DNA from: an uncultured Bacteroides sp. | GTDB lineage: Bacteria > Bacteroidota > Bacteroidia > Bacteroidales > Bacteroidaceae | Direction: 5' to 3' | DNA length: 64,000 nt | NCBI GenBank assembly: GCA_947646015.1 | Contig: CANSEY010000012.1 | Coordinates: forward strand, 1-64,000 | Program-made: the position numbers and the translations under genes | Part shown: in pieces, positions 34,384 through 42,412 of the stretch | How positions within the stretch are numbered: the stretch's first letter is position 1 | Layout of the letters: the number at the start of each line of letters is the position of its first letter | The notes under the pieces: generated by a model | What the model saw: the letters and a program-made list of their open reading frames with translations, nothing else | What the model was told of the DNA's origin: nothing | Database searches by the model: none

Positions 34384-35475
34384 ATGAGAATAAGAAATTT
34401 ATTAATAGCCATACTTACTGTCAGCAGCACAGTAGCATTCGCTCAGGAACAGCGACAAATCAAGGAAGAAGGCAAGACTGTGTTCAAACCTCATTGGTTT
34501 ATGCAAGTACAGGCAGGAGCTGCTCACACAGTAGGCGAAGCCGATTTTACAGATCTGATCTCTCCGGCAGCAGCTGTCAATGTAGGGTATAAGTTTGCAC
34601 CTGCATTTGGAGCCCGTTTAGGCGTAAGCGGTTGGCAGGCAAAGGCAGGATGGGTCACTCCTTCTCAAACCTATCAGTACAAATATCTGCAAGGCAATCT
34701 GGACCTTATGGCAGACCTCAGTACTTTATTTTGTGGTTTTAATCCGAAACGTGTATTCAATGGATATATTTTTGGCGGCGTAGGATTGAATCATGCTTTC
34801 GACAACGACGAAGCAAACGCACTGGACACAAGATCTCACGAACTGGAGTATCTGTGGCAAGACAAACAAAACCTTGTAGCCGGACGTATGGGACTGGGAT
34901 GTGATCTGCGCCTCAATGACCGGCTGGCTATCAATATTGAAGGAAACGCAAATGTACTGTCCGACAAATTCAACTCGAAAAAGGCAGGCAACTGTGACTG
35001 GCAATTTAACGTATTAGTGGGCCTGAACATCAAATTAGGAAAAAGCTATAAGAAAACAGCTCCGGTATATTATGAACCGGAACCAATAGTAGAACAACCT
35101 AAACCACAACCTGTCGTGAAACAGCCCGAACCGGAACCTGTGGCAGTGGTAGTGGAACCTATGAAACAGAATATATTCTTTGCTCTGAACTCCGCACTTC
35201 TCCAGAAAGACCAGCAATCGAAGATCGATGCAATGGTGGCATACATGGAAAAGTATCCGGCAAGCAAAGTTGCCATAACCGGATATGCCGACAAAGAAAC
35301 CGGTAATCCGAGAATCAATATGACTTTATCAGAAAAACGTGCGAAGATTGTTGCCGATGCCTTGAAAGACAAAGGAATAGCGCCGGACAGAATCGTTACG
35401 GATTTTAAAGGAGATACAGTACAGCCTTTCCGGGTGCCTGAAGAAAACCGGGTAAGTGTCTGTATTGCAGAATAA
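34384..35475 (+). CDS. OmpA family outer-membrane protein
   Basis: A 363-residue protein with signal peptide (cleavage near AFAQ), an N-terminal eight-strand barrel-like domain (about 30-225), a Pro/Glu/Val-rich linker (YEPEPIVEQPKPQPVVKQ), and a C-terminal OmpA peptidoglycan-binding domain (IFFALNSALLQKD; ITGYADKETGNPRINMTLSEKRA split). It probably anchors the outer membrane, or the surface layer formed by the upstream lipoprotein, to peptidoglycan. The start at 34384 (MRIRNLL) is preferred since the signal peptide begins there. It likely depends on the invertible promoter upstream. Confidence 0.9.
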   Translation: MRIRNLLIAILTVSSTVAFAQEQRQIKEEGKTVFKPHWFMQVQAGAAHTVGEADFTDLISPAAAVNVGYKFAPAFGARLGVSGWQAKAGWVTPSQTYQYKYLQGNLDLMADLSTLFCGFNPKRVFNGYIFGGVGLNHAFDNDEANALDTRSHELEYLWQDKQNLVAGRMGLGCDLRLNDRLAINIEGNANVLSDKFNSKKAGNCDWQFNVLVGLNIKLGKSYKKTAPVYYEPEPIVEQPKPQPVVKQPEPEPVAVVVEPMKQNIFFALNSALLQKDQQSKIDAMVAYMEKYPASKVAITGYADKETGNPRINMTLSEKRAKIVADALKDKGIAPDRIVTDFKGDTVQPFRVPEENRVSVCIAE

Positions 35476-35529
35476 TATTTTCCCACTTCTCATGCGGGTA
35501 TATACCCCATTCCTCTATTCTATTAATAA

Positions 35530-35732
35530 AAGTATGAGGGACCTGCATGGGAGGTAAAAGAGGAAGCCCGTGCTTGTGAAAGCCCGGACTTCTGCAATGA
35601 ACCCTTTCTTCACTTGTTAGTGAAGATAACCCCACAGGGAACAGATGGAAAGCAATGCTTGTGAAAGTCTTCTTTCCCGATATCTGTTCCTTACAGAGGA
35701 TGCCCCTCACATTTTTCCCACGGGCATCCTCT
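35530..35732 (+). ncRNA. Structured 3' region with two hairpins sharing the loop TGCTTGTGAAAG
   Basis: The 12-mer TGCTTGTGAAAG occurs at 35571-35582 and 35656-35667, each in the apical loop of a hairpin. The first is bounded by GAAGcCC/GGaCTTC. The second is bounded by GGAACAGAT + GGAAAG and CTTTCC + ATCTGTTCC (35638-35690). A perfect small hairpin CTTCACT-TGTT-AGTGAAG (35608-35625) lies between them, and a terminator follows. It may be a 3'-UTR-derived small RNA; no separate promoter was found. Confidence 0.45.
35695..35732 (+). terminator. Strong terminator after the OmpA-family gene
   Basis: AGAGGATGCCC (35695-35705) pairs perfectly with GGGCATCCTCT (35722-35732), then seven T. Confidence 0.88.
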
Positions 35733-35839
35733 TTTTTTATATATAGACTGATTTTATTATAAAGTCTGATTGTTTTGTTTATAGAGAACAAAATACGAGT
35801 GATTTGGTTCGTTATCAACCGGCATTCCGATTAAAATCG

Positions 35840-35847
35840 TATATTTG
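35840..35847 (+). promoter_or_regulatory. -7 promoter box for the radical SAM repair gene
   Basis: TATATTTG, 22 bp before the ATG at 35870. It lies after the in-frame ATG at 35804, which is therefore not used. Confidence 0.5.
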
Positions 35848-35869
35848 CGTCTGTAATCAGATTGGGTCC

Positions 35870-37138
35870 ATGAACGAAAATGTCCTCACTAAACTAAAGA
35901 TACTTGCAGAATCGGCCAAGTACGATGTATCCTGTGCATCCAGCGGTACAGTGCGCTCCAACAAACCGGGCATGCTGGGCAATACCGTAGGTGGTTGGGG
36001 AATCTGTCACAGCTTTGCCGAAGACGGACGGTGCATCTCCTTGCTCAAAGTCATGCTGACCAATTATTGTATTTACGACTGTGCCTACTGTATTAACCGG
36101 CGCAGTAATGATCTGCCTCGCGCCACGTTATCCGTCTCCGAACTAGTAGAGCTGACGATTGAATTCTACCGGCGCAATTATATCGAAGGCTTGTTTCTTA
36201 GTTCCGGTGTGGTCCGTAGTCCGGATTATACGATGGAGCGGCTTGTGCGTGTGGCGAAAGATTTGCGTCAGGTGCATCGCTTTAACGGATATATTCATCT
36301 GAAAAGCATTCCCGGAGCAAGCCGGGAACTGGTGAATGAAGCCGGGCTGTATGCCGACCGCCTTAGTGTCAACGTAGAAATCCCGAAAGAAGAGAACCTC
36401 AAACTGCTGGCTCCCGAAAAAGATCATAAGAGCGTTTTCGCTCCGATGAAGTATATCCAACAAGGTGTGCTGGAAAGTAAGGAAGAACGGCAGAAGTTCC
36501 GTCATGCTCCCCGTTTTGCGCCTGCGGGACAGAGCACGCAGATGATTGTAGGGGCTACCTCCGAGTCGGATAAAGATATCCTTTACCTTTCGTCGGCACT
36601 CTATGGGCGACCGACGATGAAGCGTGTTTATTATTCCGGATACGTCTCCGTGAATACGTACGATACACGTCTGCCTGCACTGAAACAACCGCCTTTGGTA
36701 CGTGAGAACCGTCTTTATCAGGCGGACTGGCTGCTACGTTTCTATCAGTTTAAAGTGGATGAAATCGTAGATGACGCATATCCTGATCTAGATCTGGAGA
36801 TAGACCCGAAGCTCTCATGGGCTTTGCGTCATCCGGAACAGTTTCCTGTCGATATCAATAAGGCGGATTATGAGATGTTGCTCCGTGTGCCGGGCATCGG
36901 GGTGAAGTCGGCTAAGTTGATTGTGGCATCCCGTCGTTTTTCCCGTCTGGGTTTTTATGAATTGAAGAAGATAGGCGTAGTGATGAAAAAAGCGCAGTAC
37001 TTCATTACATGCAGAGAATTGCCTTTGCAGATGCAGACGGTGAATGAGCTTTCTCCGCAGCGGGTACGCAGTCTGCTGCTTCCGAAGCCTAAGAAGAAGG
37101 TGGACGACCGCCAGTTGGTACTGGATTTTGGGGAATAA
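35870..37138 (+). CDS. Putative DNA modification/repair radical SAM protein with helix-hairpin-helix
   Basis: A 422-residue protein. The radical SAM motif is CIYDCAYC near residue 70, followed by a TIM-barrel-type middle. The C-terminal part has a helix-hairpin-helix DNA-binding motif (DINKADYEMLLRVPGIGVKSAKLI, split by the hairpin GIG). This matches the TIGR03916-type family named 'putative DNA modification/repair protein'. The next gene is its regular partner, so they probably act together on DNA. The reaction is unknown. Confidence 0.9.
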   Translation: MNENVLTKLKILAESAKYDVSCASSGTVRSNKPGMLGNTVGGWGICHSFAEDGRCISLLKVMLTNYCIYDCAYCINRRSNDLPRATLSVSELVELTIEFYRRNYIEGLFLSSGVVRSPDYTMERLVRVAKDLRQVHRFNGYIHLKSIPGASRELVNEAGLYADRLSVNVEIPKEENLKLLAPEKDHKSVFAPMKYIQQGVLESKEERQKFRHAPRFAPAGQSTQMIVGATSESDKDILYLSSALYGRPTMKRVYYSGYVSVNTYDTRLPALKQPPLVRENRLYQADWLLRFYQFKVDEIVDDAYPDLDLEIDPKLSWALRHPEQFPVDINKADYEMLLRVPGIGVKSAKLIVASRRFSRLGFYELKKIGVVMKKAQYFITCRELPLQMQTVNELSPQRVRSLLLPKPKKKVDDRQLVLDFGE

Positions 37139-37170
37139 ATGGAGTTTCAGATGTTGTAAACCGCAAGATA

Positions 37171-37944
37171 ATGAACGTCTATATCTACGATAAAACTTTT
37201 GATGGTCTGCTGACTGCTGTCTTTGACGCTTATTTTCGTAAGACCTTTCCCGATTTCCTGTTGTCGGAAGGGGATGCTTTGCCTTTGTTTTATGATGAAT
37301 TGCATACGGTGGTCACCGATGAAGAGAAAGCCGCCCGCGTGTGGCGTGGTTTGCAGAAGAAAGTCTCTTCTTCCGCGCTTGGCTGCCTCACCCAGTGCTG
37401 GTTGTCGGAATTGCCGGATATAGGGATGGTTATCTTTCGATATATTCGTAAGGCGATCGACGCTTCCCGTTCTATCGAGACTAACTTCGGCGATCCGGAT
37501 GTGCTTCTGCTTGCCCAGATATGGAAGAAGGTGGATGGTGAACGGATGCATCTGATGCAGTTCGTGCGTTTTCAGAAAGCGGCGGACGGTACTTTCTTTG
37601 CTGCCTTCGAACCGCAGTATAATGCCTTACCACTTACTGTCCAACATTTCAAAGATCGTTTTGCCGATCAGAAGTGGATTATCTATGATATGAAGCGGCG
37701 TTATGGCTTTTACTATGATTTGCAGGAAGTGACTACGATCTCTTTTGATGACGACAGCCGGGAAGCTCATCTGATTACGGGTATGCTGGACGAGAGCTTG
37801 ATGGATGAAAATGAGAAGATCTTTCAGAAGCTCTGGAAAACGTATTTCAAGGCTATCTGCATTAAAGAACGCATGAATCCGAGGAAGCATAGAAAGGATA
37901 TGCCTGTCCGCTACTGGAAGTATCTGACGGAGAAGCAGAAGTAA
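37171..37944 (+). CDS. TIGR03915-type putative DNA metabolism protein, partner of the radical SAM protein
   Basis: A 257-residue protein opening MNVYIYDKTFDGLLTAVFDAY, the typical start of this family, which is nearly always encoded next to the radical SAM/HhH protein. The C-terminal KHRKDMPVRYWKYLTEKQ is also characteristic. The family is thought to act in DNA repair or modification with its partner, but no chemistry is established. It begins 32 bp after its partner and ends 2 bp from the convergent MgtC-family gene. Confidence 0.87.
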   Translation: MNVYIYDKTFDGLLTAVFDAYFRKTFPDFLLSEGDALPLFYDELHTVVTDEEKAARVWRGLQKKVSSSALGCLTQCWLSELPDIGMVIFRYIRKAIDASRSIETNFGDPDVLLLAQIWKKVDGERMHLMQFVRFQKAADGTFFAAFEPQYNALPLTVQHFKDRFADQKWIIYDMKRRYGFYYDLQEVTTISFDDDSREAHLITGMLDESLMDENEKIFQKLWKTYFKAICIKERMNPRKHRKDMPVRYWKYLTEKQK

Positions 37945-37946
37945 GC

Positions 37947-38615
37947 TTATTCTATCCGCTGCACCGTCACATCCGGAAATTTCTGCATCAACGAAAGTAA
38001 ATGTCCCTCATCATTGTTCCGTTTCGATTTGATGACCATTGTGACTTGATAAGATTCCATTTCACCCGAATGCTGTGTTTCCATTTCGTAAGAGACAATC
38101 ATATAATCTTTTGAATTAAATCTGTCCGCTATCTGTTTCAAAGTATCTTTGTTGTTAGTAGAGAAGGAGATCATCGAACTTTTCATGCCTACACTCTTGA
38201 AGATGTAACTGAGTAATTCCAGGCCGATCAGAGTCAGTACGGTAGTAGCTATGCCGATGGTGTACATTCCCGCGCCGACTGCCAGACCGATGCCGGCTGT
38301 AGCCCATATACCGGCGGCTGTGGTTAGTCCGCGGACGATTTGTTTCTGTAGGATAATGGTTCCTGCACCGATGAATCCGATGCCGCTGACTACTTGTGCC
38401 GCTACACGGCTGGGGTCGAGCGTCACACTGTTTTCTTTGATGATCTCTTGAAATCCGTATTGCGAAACGATCATGATCAGGGCACTTCCCAATGATACGA
38501 GGAAGTGAGTGCGGTATCCGGCTTCTTTGGCGCGATATTCACGGTCCAGTCCGATGATGGCTCCCAGTATTCCTGCCACCAGTAATCTTAACATAAAATC
38601 AACGTTCAACATCAT
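37947..38615 (-). CDS. MgtC/SapB family membrane protein
   Basis: A 222-residue protein with four to five membrane helices. The family motif GAIIGLDREYRAKEAGYRTH is near residue 18, followed by FIGAGTII and GIWATAGIGLAVG, all typical of MgtC/SapB. The C-terminal 80 residues form a small soluble ACT-like domain. The family is linked to magnesium limitation and to inhibition of F-type ATPase in pathogens; the role here is unknown. Confidence 0.9.
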   Translation of the reverse strand: MMLNVDFMLRLLVAGILGAIIGLDREYRAKEAGYRTHFLVSLGSALIMIVSQYGFQEIIKENSVTLDPSRVAAQVVSGIGFIGAGTIILQKQIVRGLTTAAGIWATAGIGLAVGAGMYTIGIATTVLTLIGLELLSYIFKSVGMKSSMISFSTNNKDTLKQIADRFNSKDYMIVSYEMETQHSGEMESYQVTMVIKSKRNNDEGHLLSLMQKFPDVTVQRIE

Positions 38616-38802
38616 AGGTTCAGTCTCCTTTCTTTTCTTTGTTTGTTTCTTCTGTTTTTTTCTTTAAAAACGGTTAGTTCTATAAATATACAATTCTTTT
38701 CTCTTTTTGTGCTATTAATTTAGTAATATTTGAATGTAGCATCTGCATTTTATCGTATATTCGCAAACAAAACCATGCATTGCGCCAAAGATTGAATAAG
38801 AA

Positions 38803-39168
38803 ATGAAGAAAAGGATATTTTACATCATTAGTTTTTTGGTAATATTTTGTATAGAGGTATTCATAGCGTTGTATATACGTGATAGTTTCATACGTCCTTA
38901 TATGGGAGATGCTTTGGTCGTGGTGCTGGTATATAGTTTCGTACGTATATTTATCCCGACAGGGGTTCCCCGTCTGTCGTTTTACGTTTTCCTGTTCGCT
39001 TGTTTTGTCGAAGTACTGCAATATTTTCAGTTAGTGGAAACTTTGGGAATCACCAACCGTGCATTAAGAATCATTCTGGGCTCCACGTTCGATTGGAAAG
39101 ATATTGTCTGCTATGGAGCAGGATGTATCTTTATCTTTCTGTTTGAGCAAATATTCAGACGACGTTAA
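38803..39168 (+). CDS. DUF2809 family small membrane protein
   Basis: A 121-residue protein with four predicted membrane segments. FIRPYMGDALVVVLVYSFVR near residue 28 and the C-terminal GSTFDWKDIVCYGAGC match DUF2809. Function unknown. A near-consensus box TATATTCG (38757-38764) lies 38 bp upstream. It ends 33 bp from the convergent potassium channel gene. Confidence 0.82.
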   Translation: MKKRIFYIISFLVIFCIEVFIALYIRDSFIRPYMGDALVVVLVYSFVRIFIPTGVPRLSFYVFLFACFVEVLQYFQLVETLGITNRALRIILGSTFDWKDIVCYGAGCIFIFLFEQIFRRR

Positions 39169-39201
39169 TTGGAATAACTGATTCTCTTGTTTGGCGATTG
39201 C

Positions 39202-40080
39202 TTATTGTACGCTCTCTTTATTTTCGTTTTCTGAAGTCGGATTCAGATCGTGTCCGCAATACTTGCAGAACTGCGCATTGTCTTCATGCCCTGACCGATG
39301 GCAGTTCGGACATTCTTTGTCTCTTCTCCGTTTATATTCCTTCATCATGGAGGCGGACACAATACCGGTAGGTACCGCAATGATAGTGTAACCAATCAGC
39401 ATGACGCAAGCCGAAAGAAATTTTCCCAGTCCGGTGACAGGAGTTATATCTCCGTATCCTACGGTGGTCATTGTGACAATAGCCCAGTAGATACTGTTCG
39501 GAATGTTGTTGAACTGAGAATTGGGCAAAGTTCCTTCGATCATATACATTAACGTCCCGATGGAAGTAACCAAAATCACAACAAAAAGAAAGAAGACCGC
39601 AATCTTTTTACTACTTTCCCGAAGTGCGGTGAGCAGTCGTTCGCCTTCATTCAAGAAATTGAATAGCTTAAAGACACGGAATACCCGTATCAATCGAAAT
39701 GCACGGATGATAAGCAGATAGCGTGCTCCCGGAAAGATCAAACCGATGTAAAGCGGCAAGGTAGCCAACAGGTCAACAATGCCGAAGAAACTGAATATGT
39801 ATTTCTTCGGGCGTGGAGAGCAATATATTCGTGTCAGATACTCAAAGGTAAAGAAAGCAGTGAAAAGGTACTCCATTATGACAAATGGGGTAGTCAGATA
39901 GGAGGGGAGCCCTTTCAGGCTTTCTATAATGACTAATAATACACTGGCAAGGATACAGCCGATAAGAACCACATCAAACAGCTTTCCCGAAGGAGTGTCT
40001 GACTCGAAGATGATGACGTACAGCTTATGTTTCAGCTTTTGGTCATTCAGAAAATGATGGATTCTTTCTTTTAGTTTCAT
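39202..40080 (-). CDS. Voltage-gated-type potassium channel with C-terminal zinc ribbon
   Basis: A 292-residue ion transporter with six membrane helices. S4 carries spaced arginines (IIRAFRLIRVFRVFKL), and the pore has the potassium selectivity filter TVGYGD. The C-terminus has two CxxC pairs (CPNC and CKYC), a small zinc-ribbon-like element. It would conduct potassium across the inner membrane. A heptamer array separates it from the transglycosylase gene. Confidence 0.92.
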   Translation of the reverse strand: MKLKERIHHFLNDQKLKHKLYVIIFESDTPSGKLFDVVLIGCILASVLLVIIESLKGLPSYLTTPFVIMEYLFTAFFTFEYLTRIYCSPRPKKYIFSFFGIVDLLATLPLYIGLIFPGARYLLIIRAFRLIRVFRVFKLFNFLNEGERLLTALRESSKKIAVFFLFVVILVTSIGTLMYMIEGTLPNSQFNNIPNSIYWAIVTMTTVGYGDITPVTGLGKFLSACVMLIGYTIIAVPTGIVSASMMKEYKRRRDKECPNCHRSGHEDNAQFCKYCGHDLNPTSENENKESVQ

Positions 40081-40126
40081 GAGAATAATCAGTTAACAGG
40101 CCAATATCCCAATAACCTGTATTTTA

Positions 40127-40168
40127 CCTATTACTTATTACCTGCTACTTATTACCTATTACATTAAT
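40127..40168 (-). repeat. Heptamer repeat array at the stop codon of the transglycosylase gene
   Basis: On the minus strand the units TAATAGG, TAATAAG, TAGCAGG, TAATAAG, TAATAGG (40161 down to 40127) are in perfect 7-bp register and begin two bases after the TAA stop (40164-40166). Confidence 0.85.
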
Positions 40169-41165
40169 CTATTACCCAATGCTTGTTATATGCAACCGTC
40201 TTCTTTGGATCATAGTACATTCCCTCTTGTGTAGGTATCTGGAGAACGTATGTTTTTCCGGTCCTGTTTTTTAGGCTTTGTTCGCGTAGCCAAGGATTCG
40301 CGTCCCGAAGTTGGGCGTATGTGATTCCCTGCTGTTTGGCAAAATCGCTTAAGTTGGCAATGGGGGTAGTGACCGTTATCTCTTTGTAGGGGATAGGCGG
40401 GTACAAGTGTTCCTTTTTCAGCAGGAATCCATATCGCTGAGGATTCTTGAATATTTCTTTGACTGCCAGCAGGCGGAACATATAGCGGGAAGTCTCTTCT
40501 ACCAGCCATAAGTCCATTGCGTGGCTGGCAAGTTGCTGGTCCAGTTGAGAGGAAATTCGTCCTTGTCCGGCATTATAGGCGGCAGATACAGCCATCCAGT
40601 CACCGTATTTGGCATAAGCCTGCTTGAAATATTTGCAGGCGGCTACCGTTGCCTTTTCGATGTGATAACGTTCGTCTACGTTCTCATTTACTTCCAGTCC
40701 GAATTCGCGTCCGGTAGCAGGCATGAATTGCCATAATCCGGCTGCACCGGCCGGAGAGCGGGCTATGTTGTTGAGATTACTTTCGATGACCATCAGATAT
40801 TTGAAATCGTCGGGGATACCGTTCGCTTTCAGAATCGGTTCTATAATCGGGAAGTAACGGTTGGCACGCTTGATAAGCAGCGTGGTGGTGGAGTGCATAT
40901 AGGTGAACGCCATCATCTCCCGATCCATCCGTTCTCGGCGGTCGTAACGGCGGAGGTCGATCGTCTCTCCGTCAAAAGTCACCTGCTCGGGGACGGTAGG
41001 TGAGGTGACGCAATAAGGCACTTCCGATTTGGCGGAATGCTGTTCGTCTACATGACTGCTACCGATCAGAATAGGCAGGGTAGCTCCGATGCAGAACACT
41101 AATATAAAGGTTAGAATGTAATTGATCTTGGTAAATTTCTTCATTTTCTGTTTTCTTTTAGTCAT
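40164..41165 (-). CDS. Membrane-anchored lytic transglycosylase (MltD-like)
   Basis: A 333-residue protein with an N-terminal membrane anchor (INYILTFILVFCIGATLPILIG) and an SLT domain. The catalytic glutamate is in MVIESNLN, followed by the family motifs AGAAGLWQFMPATGREFGL and AAYNAGQGRI. It cleaves peptidoglycan with 1,6-anhydro product formation. The C-terminal segment resembles a single LysM-like domain. The start at 41165 is taken as the first ATG outside the upstream gene; 41144 (MKKFTKI) is also possible. It follows the Fpg-like gene by 11 bp. Confidence 0.87.
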   Translation of the reverse strand: MTKRKQKMKKFTKINYILTFILVFCIGATLPILIGSSHVDEQHSAKSEVPYCVTSPTVPEQVTFDGETIDLRRYDRRERMDREMMAFTYMHSTTTLLIKRANRYFPIIEPILKANGIPDDFKYLMVIESNLNNIARSPAGAAGLWQFMPATGREFGLEVNENVDERYHIEKATVAACKYFKQAYAKYGDWMAVSAAYNAGQGRISSQLDQQLASHAMDLWLVEETSRYMFRLLAVKEIFKNPQRYGFLLKKEHLYPPIPYKEITVTTPIANLSDFAKQQGITYAQLRDANPWLREQSLKNRTGKTYVLQIPTQEGMYYDPKKTVAYNKHWVID

Positions 41166-41176
41166 TTGATTGGTTC

Positions 41177-42016
41177 TTATTCCAATATCTGGCAACCACG
41201 GCAGTAATAGATGCTACCGCCAAGATAATTCTCCTTGACAATGGTTTCTCCGCAACGGGGACAGGCTTTGCCTGCCGTGTCTTTAGAGAGGCAAGCTGTG
41301 TACTTGCCGTTCTCTCCAAACAGGTCCGATTCCGTGTTTCGTCCACCCTGCCGGTAGATATCGTTCATGGTCTCCTTTACTTGATAGAACAAATTTTCTT
41401 TCTCTTTGTCCGTTAATGCTGCTATTTTTTTCTTCGGATGGATGTGGGCATGATACAGAATGTCCTGTAATACACCGTTTCCCAGTCCCGGAACAGTCTG
41501 TTCTGTAGCCAGAAAGGCTTTGGCGGACTTCTTCTGCGCACTTTCATCATTAATCAGTCCGAGGAAATATTCTTTGCTGAAAGCGTCCGACATGACCTGC
41601 GGCTTGCTTTTCGCTGTCCGGTAATATTCGGAAAGTACGCCGTTGGCGGCGTCCTTGCTGTAACACATGATTCCTCCATACATGCGCACGGAAGCGATAA
41701 GGCAGCTTTCGTCTTCAAAGCCGATCAGGAGTTGATGTTTGGCAGGCAGTTTCGTTCCGGGTGCGTAATACCGGAGATTTACTCCGTCCGTAAGTATCAG
41801 CATTTTGTCGCCTATTGTCATCTCTACCATGCCTCCTTGTGAACGTGCGTGGTCTATTGACTTTCCGGTCAGCCATTCGGCATACTCGTCGGGACTTCCG
41901 GAAAACCAAGCGAATTTGTGAGGAGTGAACAGGGTGAATACATTTGTGATTCGTTTTCCCTTGACAGTCTTGTTCAGTTGCTCGCATAGATAGAGCGCTT
42001 CGGGTGCCTCAATCAT
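41177..42016 (-). CDS. Fpg/Nei family DNA glycosylase-like protein lacking the catalytic proline
   Basis: A 279-residue protein with the Fpg/Nei layout: N-terminal MIEAPEA in place of MPELPEV, a lysine hairpin (GDKMLIL), a helix-two-turns-helix (VPGLGNGVLQDILYHAHIHPKKK, split) and a C-terminal zinc finger (CPRCG and CRGC). Glu3 and the hairpin lysine are kept. The catalytic Pro2 is Ile, and the zinc-finger arginine usually five residues before the third cysteine is Gly. It may be a structural or diverged repair protein. A TATCTTTG -7 box lies upstream. Confidence 0.83.
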   Translation of the reverse strand: MIEAPEALYLCEQLNKTVKGKRITNVFTLFTPHKFAWFSGSPDEYAEWLTGKSIDHARSQGGMVEMTIGDKMLILTDGVNLRYYAPGTKLPAKHQLLIGFEDESCLIASVRMYGGIMCYSKDAANGVLSEYYRTAKSKPQVMSDAFSKEYFLGLINDESAQKKSAKAFLATEQTVPGLGNGVLQDILYHAHIHPKKKIAALTDKEKENLFYQVKETMNDIYRQGGRNTESDLFGENGKYTACLSKDTAGKACPRCGETIVKENYLGGSIYYCRGCQILE

Positions 42017-42053
42017 GTTCTTTCTTTTTTATGGTTCTATAAATGTTCTCTTG

Positions 42054-42061
42054 CAAAGATA
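42054..42061 (-). promoter_or_regulatory. -7 promoter box for the Fpg-like gene
   Basis: TATCTTTG on the minus strand, with a predicted leader of about 33 nt. Confidence 0.5.
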
Positions 42062-42168
42062 ATGCTTATTAATCAGAATAGCCCTAATTCGGCAGAACAA
42101 AATACATCCGTTTACCGGAGTGTCACTTTCTTCTGAGATGTTGAGAGACGTTATCCGGCATGCTAATA

Positions 42169-42276
42169 CTGCGCCTTGCTTTTACACACTTGTGCCAACA
42201 GCTTGTCACACTTGTGCCAAAGGCTTGGCACGGCTGTGCCACCGCATTGGCACAACTGTGCCACAATGTTGGCACA
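42169..42276. repeat. Array C: four 20-bp palindromes at exact 22-bp spacing
   Basis: Units start at 42191, 42213, 42235 and 42257. Each is TGTGCCA, six variable bases, TGGCACA (for example TGTGCCACCGCATTGGCACA), with 2-bp spacers; the first and second have one arm change each. A decayed copy precedes them (TGCGCC at 42170, TTACACA at 42182-42188). The array lies between divergent genes. Its geometry is that of arrays A and B but its sequence is unrelated. Confidence 0.93.
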
Positions 42277-42412
42277 AGCATACCTCCGTAGGGGGCAGAG
42301 TTTATCAATATATATAACAACTGCAATGAAATAGTTTATTTTACTTTTTTCAAAGAACCTTTTCTGCTTTTGATACGTTTCTCTAGTATAGTTAAAAAAA
42401 CGAAGAATCAAG

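Noticed and set aside
35405-35818. 137-residue ORF on the minus strand after the OmpA gene
   Set aside because: It overlaps the OmpA 3' end, the terminator and the twin-hairpin region, and has no recognisable protein features.
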